From positions 6,650 to 25,218 of the forward strand of contig DISR01000076.1 of the NCBI GenBank assembly GCA_002421825.1: DNA of 18,569 nucleotides, written 5' to 3'. How positions within the stretch are numbered: position 1 is the first letter of the stretch; every line of letters begins with the position of its first letter. This document shows, piece after piece, positions 1 through 6,083 of this stretch. The notes under the pieces are model-generated. The model saw nothing but the letters and a program-made list of their open reading frames with translations, did not search any database and had not been told where the DNA came from. A program made the position numbers and the translations under genes. Origin of the DNA: Thiobacillus sp. UBA6205 (lineage in GTDB: Bacteria > Pseudomonadota > Gammaproteobacteria > Burkholderiales > Thiobacillaceae).

Positions 1-768
1 CGCATCCGCAACCGCTGGGTGCTCGCGGTGGCCGTGGTGTTCACCGTGTTCGCGCTCGCCATCGCCTATTTCGGCGGCGCGCAGCAGGGTGCGGTGGGCT
101 TCCGCTCGATCGAGTTCACCATCGCCAGCCTGGTCAGCCTGGTCATCTACCTCATCCCGCTGATCGCGCTGGTGCTGGGTTTCGACGCCATCGTCGGCGA
201 GCGCGAGCGCGGCTCGCTCGACCTGCTGCTGTCGATGCCGATCACCCGCTTCGAGTTGCTGCTCGGCAAGTATCTCGGGCTGGCCGCGGCGCTCGCGTTC
301 TCCACCATCGCCGGCTTCGGGCTGGTAGCCGTCGTGCTGTCCACCCAGCTTGAAATCAATGCGCTGCTGCACTACTTCGGTTTCATGCTCTCCTCGGTGC
401 TGCTCGGCATGGCTTTTCTCAGCCTGGCGGTGATGGTGTCGGTGTTCGCCGCCGACCGCACACGCGCCTCCGGCATGGCGATCGCGCTGTGGTTCTTCTT
501 CGTGCTGGTGTTCGACCTGCTGCTCTTGGGCGCACTGGTCGTTACCGGCGGCCAGTACGGCGGCGAGGCCTTCCCCTACCTGCTGCTGGCAAACCCGGCC
601 GACGTTTTCCGCGTGCTCAACATCTTCTCGCTCGAAGACGTGCGCACCCTTTATGGTCTGGCCACAGTGTTCCCGCCCGCGCTCGCGGAACCCTGGCTGC
701 TCGGCCTGGTCATGCTGGCGTGGATCGCCGCCCCGCTGGCGGTCGCTACCTGGAGATTCCGCAAATGA
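1..768 (+). CDS. nosY: NosY-type ABC transporter permease for nitrous oxide reductase maturation, 5'-truncated by window
   Basis: The reading frame is open from base 1 (R-I-R-N-R-W-V...), so the gene starts upstream of the window; the first GTG in frame at 19 is probably internal. About 255 residues are visible, with six hydrophobic segments typical of an ABC-2 type permease. The stretch 'GERERGSLDLLLSMPITR' is the conserved cytoplasmic coupling region, and 'NPADVFRVLNIFSLEDVRTL' is typical of NosY. NosY is the membrane partner of the NosF ATPase in the inner membrane; with NosD and NosL it supplies sulfur and copper for the Cu centres of periplasmic N2O reductase NosZ. The stop codon overlaps the next start (ATGA at 765-768), so nosL is translationally coupled. 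nosZ, nosD and nosF are expected upstream but are outside the window. The family call is firm, and the exact name is supported by the nosL that follows. Confidence 0.9.
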   Translation, partial: RIRNRWVLAVAVVFTVFALAIAYFGGAQQGAVGFRSIEFTIASLVSLVIYLIPLIALVLGFDAIVGERERGSLDLLLSMPITRFELLLGKYLGLAAALAFSTIAGFGLVAVVLSTQLEINALLHYFGFMLSSVLLGMAFLSLAVMVSVFAADRTRASGMAIALWFFFVLVFDLLLLGALVVTGGQYGGEAFPYLLLANPADVFRVLNIFSLEDVRTLYGLATVFPPALAEPWLLGLVMLAWIAAPLAVATWRFRK

Positions 769-1286
769 ACCCTGCAACCCGTACCCTCGTCCTCGCCGCG
801 CTTGCCGCGGCCCTGCTCGGCGCGTGTGGCGAGTCGGCGAAATCCACCGCCGTCACGCCGCATGAAATCAATCATGGCACCTCGTGCAGCCTCGACGGCA
901 TGCTGCTCTCCGATTATCCCGGTCCAAAGGCGCAGATCCATTTCGCCGGCCAGGACGAGCCGGAATATTTCTGCGACACCGTGGAAATGTTCAATGTCTA
1001 TCTCAACCCGGAACAGGTACGCACGGTGCGCGGCCTGTTCGTGCAGGACATGGCCAAGGCCGACTGGAACGAGCCGCACGGGCACTGGGTCGACGCCCGC
1101 CAGGCGTTCTACGTCCAGGGCAGTTCGCAGCGCGGCTCGATGGGGCCGACGCTGGCGAGCTTCGCCAGCCGTGCCGACGCCGAGCAATTCGCGGCGAAAC
1201 ACGGCGGCAAGGTCTACGCCTTCGGCGAAATCACCCCCGACATGGCCGTCCTGGACGGCGGGGCCGTTCACGACAGCACCATGTGA
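765..1286 (+). CDS. nosL: NosL, copper-binding lipoprotein of N2O reductase maturation
   Basis: The 173-residue protein starts at the ATG inside the ATGA overlap with nosY. It has a lipoprotein signal with lipobox L-G-A-C (Cys21), so the mature protein should be anchored in a membrane facing the periplasm. The NosL hallmark follows: 'CSLDGM' (Cys41, Met46), then 'GPKAQIHF', a central 'WVDARQAFYVQGS' and a C-terminal 'FAAKHGGKVYAFGEITPDM'. NosL proteins bind Cu(I) and deliver it to apo-NosZ. This copy has a single Cys before the G-M pair rather than a C-x-x-C-G-M motif, a form also seen in other proteobacterial NosL proteins. It is followed after 6 bases by another gene on the same strand, so it sits inside an operon that continues to 2523. 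Confidence 0.92.
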   Translation: MNPATRTLVLAALAAALLGACGESAKSTAVTPHEINHGTSCSLDGMLLSDYPGPKAQIHFAGQDEPEYFCDTVEMFNVYLNPEQVRTVRGLFVQDMAKADWNEPHGHWVDARQAFYVQGSSQRGSMGPTLASFASRADAEQFAAKHGGKVYAFGEITPDMAVLDGGAVHDSTM

Positions 1287-1292
1287 GGAAGC

Positions 1293-1562
1293 ATGACGTC
1301 TTTCTTCGAATCCCTAGAACCTGAAGTCGCGGAGGAAATCGAGAACCTCTCGCGCCTGGCCTATGAAGTCCGCGAGAACCGCGCTGTCGTACTTCGCTCG
1401 TACGCTGTGCCGGACGAGGCCGCGCTGCTGGAAAACATTCGCAGCGGCGCGCTCGCCGAACATCCGGCCTACGAGCATTATCTGGCGGCGCGCATCCTCG
1501 AGGACATGCGCGAAACGGCACGCGAATTGATGGCCCAGCGTCTCAAGGAGGCCACCGCATGA
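1293..1562 (+). CDS. Small helical protein of unknown function inside the nos operon
   Basis: This 89-residue acidic protein starts 6 bases after nosL and overlaps the next gene by 4 bases (ATGA, 1559-1562). A GAGGA stretch at 1285-1289, at the end of nosL, can serve as ribosome binding site. I do not recognise the family. There is no signal peptide, membrane segment or cysteine. The sequence looks almost wholly alpha-helical: an N-terminal acidic amphipathic helix ('EPEVAEEIENLSRLAYEV'), then 'DEAALLENIRSGAL', and a C-terminal helix rich in Arg and Glu. It is probably cytoplasmic. The four-base overlap suggests that it works with the next protein, perhaps as a complex in equal amounts. A small antitoxin-like partner is one possibility, and a nos-specific accessory role is another; neither is shown by the sequence. 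Confidence 0.75.
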   Translation: MTSFFESLEPEVAEEIENLSRLAYEVRENRAVVLRSYAVPDEAALLENIRSGALAEHPAYEHYLAARILEDMRETARELMAQRLKEATA

Positions 1563-1924
1563 GCCTGCACCTCGAACTGGGCGAACTCATCGGGCGCGAA
1601 TTTGCCGACGCCCTGGCCTCGCCTGTCGAACAGAAGCAGGACGTACTCATCGTCCGCCTCGTCAACGGCACCGCGCTCGACATCCGCTACGCCGCACCCG
1701 ATGCCTATTCGCTGCGCTGGACACACGACGGCCGCGAAGCCGGCATCGACACCGCGCCGCTGCACCGCAACCTGGCCACCTACCCCAATCACCTGCACGA
1801 CGCAGCCGGAAACCTGCGGGATGATCCGCTCACCCGGATCGATGCAGCCCCCGAAGACAACGTGCGCCAGTTGATCCGCGCCCTGATCGACGACCCGGCG
1901 CTCGGCGCCACGGAATCTGCCTGA
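1559..1924 (+). CDS. Small protein of unknown function, weakly resembling the TumE/DUF6516 family, inside the nos operon
   Basis: The 121-residue protein has no signal peptide or membrane segment. Its first half reads as an antiparallel beta-sheet module: a short helix, then 'QDVLIVRLVNGTALDIRYAAPDAYSLRWTHDG'. The second half holds 'PLHRNLATYPNHLHDAAG' followed by a helix ending 'NVRQLIRALIDDP'. The order of beta-strands, a partner residue before 'YPNHLH', and a C-terminal helix is reminiscent of the TumE-type (DUF6516) proteins, where a Pro-His-x-His stretch follows the strands. This is a pattern impression only. The clustered histidines could also bind a metal. It overlaps the preceding gene by 4 bases and the following NosL-like gene by 1 base (TGATG at 1922-1926), so it is tightly coupled on both sides. 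Function unknown. Confidence 0.72.
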   Translation: MSLHLELGELIGREFADALASPVEQKQDVLIVRLVNGTALDIRYAAPDAYSLRWTHDGREAGIDTAPLHRNLATYPNHLHDAAGNLRDDPLTRIDAAPEDNVRQLIRALIDDPALGATESA

Positions 1925-2523
1925 TGCGGCGTGTTGCCTGGTTGCTGATCACTGGCGGCGCGGCACTCGCGGCCGGAGCGGTGGCGTATACCTTCCATCC
2001 GGGCAAGCAGCCCGCGGCGAACCCTGACGAGATTGCCAGCGAGCTGTGCATCGTCGCGCCCGCTACCCCTCCCGATGCCGCATCTGGACTGCCGCTGGAT
2101 GCGCCGCGCACAACCCCGGCCGAGGCGCGCTGCCCGGTGTGCGGCATGTACCCCGCACGCTACCCGCGCTGGGCGGCGCAGATCGTGTTCCGGGACGGCG
2201 CCACCCACTTCTTCGATTCGCCGGTGGACCTGTTCGGCTTCATGAACGGCGTCGGACGCCACAGCAGTCCCTACACGGCAAAGGAAGCCGCCGCGCAATT
2301 CGTGACGGATTTTGAAACCGGGAAATGGGTCGCCGCCGACACAGCCTTCTATGTGAATGGTTCCAGCGTCCTCGGCCCCATGAGGGACGCAGACCTTCCC
2401 GCGTTCGGCCGTCGCGCATCCGCCGAAGCCTTCGCCCGCGCGCGCGGCGGCAAGGTGCTCGCCCATGCCGAGGTCACGCCGGAGGTGATCCGGCCGCTTT
2501 CCCGCAACCTGCATCGCCACTGA
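1924..2523 (+). CDS. Second NosL-family protein with a C-P-V-C-G-M motif, membrane-anchored
   Basis: This 199-residue protein is clearly NosL-related but differs from the first copy. It starts with a hydrophobic segment (residues 4-24) with no lipobox cysteine, so it is either a single-pass membrane anchor or a Sec signal. A Pro/Ala-rich linker of about 40 residues contains Cys42. The NosL domain then runs from 'CPVCGM' (Cys70, Cys73, Met75) through 'WAAQIVFRDG', 'FFDSPVDLFGFM', 'WVAADTAFYVNGSSVLGPM' and 'FARARGGKVLAHAEV'. In the family these features fit Cu(I) binding in the periplasm. The two-cysteine motif is the more widespread NosL form. The start overlaps the previous stop by 1 base. 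It is the last gene before the terminator at 2561-2590. It may be a second copper carrier, or it may act on another copper protein; the sequence cannot decide. Confidence 0.87.
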   Translation: MRRVAWLLITGGAALAAGAVAYTFHPGKQPAANPDEIASELCIVAPATPPDAASGLPLDAPRTTPAEARCPVCGMYPARYPRWAAQIVFRDGATHFFDSPVDLFGFMNGVGRHSSPYTAKEAAAQFVTDFETGKWVAADTAFYVNGSSVLGPMRDADLPAFGRRASAEAFARARGGKVLAHAEVTPEVIRPLSRNLHRH

Positions 2524-2560
2524 GCGATCGGGCGAAGCCCCTCCCGCATCCTTCGCGGAC

Positions 2561-2590
2561 AAAAAAAGCAGGCCCGCGGGCCTGCTTTTT
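2561..2590. terminator. Bidirectional rho-independent terminator between convergent nos and cytochrome genes
   Basis: A perfect inverted repeat has the core arms GCAGGCCC and GGGCCTGC around a two-base centre. It is flanked by a run of A on the left (from 2561) and a run of T on the right (2586-2590). Because the stem is A-tailed on one side and T-tailed on the other, it should work from both directions. It lies 38 bases after the plus-strand NosL-like gene and 20 bases after the end of the minus-strand cytochrome gene, where a shared terminator is expected. Confidence 0.9.
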
Positions 2591-2609
2591 GCCGGGCAAC
2601 AGCCGGCGC

Positions 2610-3041
2610 TTACTGCGACAGCGACACCATATGGTTGACCGCCGCCTTCACTTCGTCGTCGGTCAGGTTGGCTGCGCCACCGCGTGCGGGCATCATGCCC
2701 TTGGCGCCGGTGAAGCCTTCCAGCGCATGCTTGTACAGGGTGTCCATGCCCTGAGCGATGCGGGGACCCCATTCGTCCTTGTTGCCCGGAATCGGGGCAC
2801 CGGCAGCGCCCACGCCGTGGCACAGCGCACAGGTCTTATTGAACACGCTCTTGCCCTGCTCGGTGCTTGCAACGGCATCACCGGCTGCGGCAGGCGCCTC
2901 GGCCGCCGCAGGCGCCTCGGCGGCGGGAGCCGCGGCTTCGACGGCAGGTGCCGCAGATTCCGGAGCCGGCGCTTCCTCCTTGCCGCAGGCACTCAACACT
3001 ACCGCAAGAGAGGCGGCGAGCATAATTTGAAACAACTTCAT
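2610..3041 (-). CDS. Small c-type cytochrome lipoprotein, cytochrome c5-like, with Ala/Pro linker
   Basis: The 143-residue protein has a lipoprotein signal with lipobox L-S-A-C (Cys19). A low-complexity Ala/Pro/Glu linker (about residues 22-58) precedes one haem-binding domain. The haem motif is C-A-L-C-H (Cys71, Cys74, His75); Met117 in 'GMMPARGG' is the expected second axial ligand, and 'LTDDEVKAAVNHMVSLS' is the C-terminal helix. This layout matches class I cytochromes of the c5/c555 type. It should be a periplasmic electron carrier tethered to a membrane by its lipid and a flexible arm. A clear AGGAG lies 7 bases before the ATG. It is monocistronic and convergent with the nos genes. A role in feeding electrons to a periplasmic denitrification enzyme is plausible from context but unproven. 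Confidence 0.9.
   Translation of the reverse strand: MKLFQIMLAASLAVVLSACGKEEAPAPESAAPAVEAAAPAAEAPAAAEAPAAAGDAVASTEQGKSVFNKTCALCHGVGAAGAPIPGNKDEWGPRIAQGMDTLYKHALEGFTGAKGMMPARGGAANLTDDEVKAAVNHMVSLSQ
2890..2921. repeat. Two 14-base direct repeats within the cytochrome linker
   Basis: The sequence GCAGGCGCCTCGGC occurs at 2890-2903 and again at 2908-2921, an 18-base period that is a multiple of three. It encodes repeated Ala-Glu-Ala-Pro units of the flexible linker between the lipid anchor and the haem domain, so copy-number change would alter tether length without a frameshift. Confidence 0.7.
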
Positions 3042-3101
3042 GACAATCTCCTAAATTCAATGAAAGAAACAAACCGCATTAAAAAATAACAACATTAGAA
3101 T

Positions 3102-3121
3102 TTTATACGAGTTTATACGAG
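3102..3121. repeat. Tandem 10-base repeat in the AT-rich region upstream of the cytochrome gene
   Basis: TTTATACGAG is repeated twice head to tail. It lies 61-80 bases upstream of the cytochrome start codon on the minus strand, in a short AT-rich stretch (about 3060-3121) that stands out in a GC-rich region. Read on the minus strand each unit ends in TATAAA, which resembles a -10 element, so this is the likely promoter zone of the cytochrome gene. The remaining gap from 3122 to 3267, behind narL, shows no gene or terminator I can support. Confidence 0.5.
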
Positions 3122-3267
3122 CAAGGAAAAGTGTGTCCACTGCCATTTTCTGCGGCCAACAGGGCTGCCCGACAGAAATCGATTGGCGTTGGCGCATGGC
3201 ACTTGCCCGCCATTGCCGTTCACGCCCCTCGCACCCTAACCGATGCTGCGGCAGAAATGCTGGCCGA

Positions 3268-3921
3268 TCAGCCCTGCCGCCGGCTGCGGTCCGCCCACAC
3301 TGCCGCCTCCACGCGCGAGCGCAGGTTGAGCTTCTTGAGCAAATGCTTGACGTGGACCTTCACCGTGCCTTCGGCGATGTCCAGTTCCTTGGCGATGAGC
3401 TTGTTGCTCAGGCCGTCTGCGATAAGGTCGAGGATGCGGCTCTCCTGCTCGGTCAACCCCGCTTCCGATGGCCTCTTCGGCCGGCCGATGTCGCGCAATG
3501 AGGCCGCCAACAGCTGGGTAAGGCGCGGCGTGATGGTAATCTCGCCGCGTGCTGCCTGCGCAAGATGGGCAGTCAATTCCTCCGGCTCCATGTCCTTGAG
3601 CAGATAGCCATCGGCTCCGGCCTGCAATACGGCGACCAGATCGTCGGCGTGATCCGAGACCGTGAGCATGATGACGCGCGTATCCAGCCCTGCCGCCTTG
3701 ATCGCCCTGAGCACCTCGACGCCGCTCATGTCCTTCATGTTGAGGTCCAGCAGCACCATGTCCGGGTTCAGCTCGCGTGCGAGGCGGATGCCGTCCTCGC
3801 CGTTCGCCGCCTCGCCCACGAACTTCAGTTCGGGCAGGGTCTGGATCAGCTGGATCACGCCTTTGCGGAACAGGGGGTGGTCGTCGACGATGAGGATGGT
3901 CTGGGTATCTTCGGAATTCAT
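3268..3921 (-). CDS. narL: NarL-type nitrate/nitrite response regulator
   Basis: The 217-residue protein has an N-terminal receiver domain with the acidic pair Asp13-Asp14, phospho-acceptor Asp59 ('VLLDLNMKD'), Thr87 and Lys109. A C-terminal LuxR/NarL-type helix-turn-helix follows (about residues 148-210), with 'LTEQESRILDLIADGLSNK' and 'GTVKVHVKHLLKKLNLRSR'. In the family, phosphorylation by NarX frees the DNA-binding domain to bind heptamer sites near TAC-Y-Y-M-T arranged tail to tail with a 2-base gap. Such a site is present at 5961-5986. The gene starts 11 bases after the narX stop, so the two are one operon. The Shine-Dalgarno sequence is weak, which is compatible with coupling to narX translation. 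The alternative name NarP cannot be excluded by sequence alone, but the pairing with NarX and the nar operon favours NarL. Confidence 0.93.
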   Translation of the reverse strand: MNSEDTQTILIVDDHPLFRKGVIQLIQTLPELKFVGEAANGEDGIRLARELNPDMVLLDLNMKDMSGVEVLRAIKAAGLDTRVIMLTVSDHADDLVAVLQAGADGYLLKDMEPEELTAHLAQAARGEITITPRLTQLLAASLRDIGRPKRPSEAGLTEQESRILDLIADGLSNKLIAKELDIAEGTVKVHVKHLLKKLNLRSRVEAAVWADRSRRQG

Positions 3922-3932
3922 GATGTTTCTTG

Positions 3933-5834
3933 TCAGACAACGGAAGCGGGTTGCGCCGCTTCGCGCCGGCTCGCCGGCATGAAGTTTAGCGTGATGCGCG
4001 TGCCGGCGGTTGCGGGCCTCTCGATGGCAAGCACCCCGCCGAGGTTCTTGGCCCGCTCTTCCATGATCTTCATGCCGTAGTGGTGGGCGTCCGCCGTCTT
4101 GCGGATGCCGATTCCGTCATCTTCGATTACGGCGGAAACCGAGCCGTTGCCGGAGCGGCCCACTTTAACCGTGGCGCGGCTGGCCTGCGCATGGTTGATG
4201 ACGTTGGACAGCGCCTCGCGCACGATTTGCAGGGTGTGGATTTCCTCATTGGCGGACAGCGTGCAGCCGGCGAGACGCACTTCCAGCGAGACAGGAATGC
4301 CGCCGCGGCTGGAAAACTCCTCGACGGCATTTTGCAGGGCAGCGGCGAGCCCGCCGCCTTCGATGCGCATGCGGAAGGTGGTAAGCAGTTCACGCAGCTG
4401 GCGGTAGGCGCTGTTGAGGCCTTCGCGCAATTCGCTGAATATCTGCTCGGCTTCGCTGCCGCCGCTGTCCACATGGGGCTTGAGGCGGCTGACCTGGATT
4501 TTCATGTAGGCAAGCGACTGCGCCAGCGAGTCATGCAGGTCGCGCGCAATGGCCGCGCGCTCTTCCAGCAGGGAAAGCCGGCGGCTCTGCTCCGCCCGGT
4601 GCGTGGTGCCGATGGCGATGCCGATATGGCGCGACAGGGCCTCCAGCAACTGCGTCTGCCACGGCAGCAGTTCCGCGCCATGCGGCATTTCCAGCTGCAA
4701 CACGCCGTAGGTGTGCTCGGCATCCTTGAGCGGCAGCGACAGCAGGCGCTTGCCGCTCCGCAGTTCGTTGACGGACAGGTTCTTGTGCGCCAGGCACTCC
4801 GCGCAACTCATGAGCCCGCACACCTCGACATCACCGCGTGATGGTTCCAGCGTGCTGGCGATGATCCCCGCATGCGCCTGACCGGTCTCCACCAGGCAGG
4901 CCACGCCATGCCCAACCCCCAGCACGTTCTCGAGGTCCTTGAGCAAGATGGAATAGGTGTCGTACGCGACCGGCCCGCTGTAGAGCCGGGCGATGGAATG
5001 GTAGAGCAGCTCCAGAGAGCGGTTGGCGATGGTGAGCTCTGCGGTCTTCTCTTCGACCCGTCCCTCAAGGTTCTGATAAAGCTTGGAAAGATCCTCGGCC
5101 ATGAGGTTGAAGGCCTGGCCCAGACGCCCGATCTCGTCCTCCCCCTCGAGTTCGGTGCGCGCGGCCAGATTGCCGCGGCCGATCTGGTCGGTGAGGCCCA
5201 GCAATTCGCGCAGCGGGTACACGAGGATGTTGTTGACCAGGTAGATGGAAAGCGCCACCACCAGCAGGGTCGCGATTAGCGACGCGCCGAGGATCACGCG
5301 CATGACAAGAATCTTGGCTTCGGTGGCCGCCTCGATCTCCTTGACCAGCATATTGATGCGATCGACAAAGGCCGGGATCCGGTCAAGCACTTCCGTTCCG
5401 GCCACCGGCGGCGAAGACAGGCCGGGCTTGATCTGCGTGCGCCAGATGACGTCGATCTGCCTATAGGCCCGCAGGAGCTCGGCCGTCTCGTCGGTCGGCA
5501 GCACGTCCTGGATGGAAGTTGAGTGCAGGTCGTTTTCGAAGCGGGCCATGGCCCGCAGCAGGTTCGCCTGCTGATCCGCTTCGATGCCGCGCTGATAGAG
5601 CAAAGCCATGCGCCAGCTCTGCATGCGCAGGCTGCCCGCCACGTTGATGGCCTCGCCGCTGCCCTGGGTGGTTTCCGCCACCATCAAGGATGTCGACATG
5701 CTGACCACGGCGAGCAGGGTAATGGCGGCGAACATGCCGCCCAGCCTGAACAGCAGCGAGTTGCGCAGTGTATTCCTCAACAAACGGTTCAATGTCTTCT
5801 CCAGGCCCAGGGAACCTCTAAAGAAATCCTCCAT
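3933..5834 (-). CDS. narX: NarX-type nitrate/nitrite sensor histidine kinase
   Basis: I chose the ATG at 5834 (633 residues). The frame stays open to a GTG at 5918, but the extra 28 residues look unlike a NarX N-terminus. Order of parts: first membrane helix (about 29-52), then the periplasmic P-box 'EAINVAGSLRMQSWRM' (about 61-76) that binds nitrate and nitrite, a periplasmic helical domain, second membrane helix (about 175-200), HAMP (200-253), a signalling helix, and a central GAF-like module with four cysteines (about Cys313, 339, 344, 347). The HisKA_3 dimerisation domain carries phospho-acceptor His434 in 'IARDLHDSLAQSL', and the ATPase domain has an N-box ('LSNVINHA') and a G-box ('EDDGIGI'). 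This is the full NarX architecture. It is divergent from narK and followed at once by narL. Confidence 0.93.
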   Translation of the reverse strand: MEDFFRGSLGLEKTLNRLLRNTLRNSLLFRLGGMFAAITLLAVVSMSTSLMVAETTQGSGEAINVAGSLRMQSWRMALLYQRGIEADQQANLLRAMARFENDLHSTSIQDVLPTDETAELLRAYRQIDVIWRTQIKPGLSSPPVAGTEVLDRIPAFVDRINMLVKEIEAATEAKILVMRVILGASLIATLLVVALSIYLVNNILVYPLRELLGLTDQIGRGNLAARTELEGEDEIGRLGQAFNLMAEDLSKLYQNLEGRVEEKTAELTIANRSLELLYHSIARLYSGPVAYDTYSILLKDLENVLGVGHGVACLVETGQAHAGIIASTLEPSRGDVEVCGLMSCAECLAHKNLSVNELRSGKRLLSLPLKDAEHTYGVLQLEMPHGAELLPWQTQLLEALSRHIGIAIGTTHRAEQSRRLSLLEERAAIARDLHDSLAQSLAYMKIQVSRLKPHVDSGGSEAEQIFSELREGLNSAYRQLRELLTTFRMRIEGGGLAAALQNAVEEFSSRGGIPVSLEVRLAGCTLSANEEIHTLQIVREALSNVINHAQASRATVKVGRSGNGSVSAVIEDDGIGIRKTADAHHYGMKIMEERAKNLGGVLAIERPATAGTRITLNFMPASRREAAQPASVV

Positions 5835-5878
5835 GAGCGACCATGAAGGCTCCCCACCAGCGTTAAAGTAAAAGGGTA

Positions 5879-5885
5879 TACCACT
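5879..5885. promoter_or_regulatory. Extra NarL-like heptamer in the narX leader
   Basis: The heptamer TACCACT is identical to each half of the palindrome at 5961-5986 and lies 45 bases upstream of the chosen narX ATG. It overlaps GGTATACC, which on the minus strand offers a TATACC -10-like element. If NarL binds here it could limit narXL transcription. A lone heptamer arises easily by chance, so this is a weak call. Confidence 0.35.
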
Positions 5886-5960
5886 TTTCCCCCGCCGGTC
5901 GTTCACGCCACCCTGCACACAGGAAAAACTCTCGCCAAATCAATGAGTTTGCAGCCACCC

Positions 5961-5986
5961 CCTTCTACCACTTAAGTGGTAGAAGG
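5961..5986. promoter_or_regulatory. Perfect 26-base palindrome matching a NarL 7-2-7 operator
   Basis: The core TACCACT-TA-AGTGGTA (5966-5981) is two heptamers facing each other with a 2-base gap, the arrangement bound by NarL and NarP in enterobacteria (consensus near TACYYMT; one position per half differs here). The symmetry continues through CCTTC/GAAGG on both sides. The centre is about 110 bases upstream of the narK start and about 140 upstream of narX. With narXL on one side and narK-narGHJI on the other, this is the obvious site for nitrate control of the transporter-reductase operon and possibly of narXL itself. No terminator-like T-run follows it. Confidence 0.75.
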
Positions 5987-6083
5987 CGGGGAACGCCCCC
6001 GATGCCCCCTCTAGCAACAGGTCTTCCTGTGGAGTAAAAAGACATTGCAATCTTCTTCTCATACTTTATGAAGGGGGCATTAT

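Noticed and set aside
1789..2823. A 344-codon minus-strand frame spanning the second nosL gene and the terminator
   Set aside because: It crosses a strong terminator and runs in another frame through the cytochrome gene, with Arg/Gly-rich shadow composition.
5835..5918. A GTG start at 5918 that would lengthen NarX by 28 residues
   Set aside because: The extra residues look unlike any NarX N-terminus and would run through the heptamer/TATACC region; the ATG at 5834 gives the normal architecture.
5987..6001. GGGG-AACG-CCCC short hairpin just after the palindrome
   Set aside because: Only four pairs in a GC-rich stretch, with no T-run; expected by chance.
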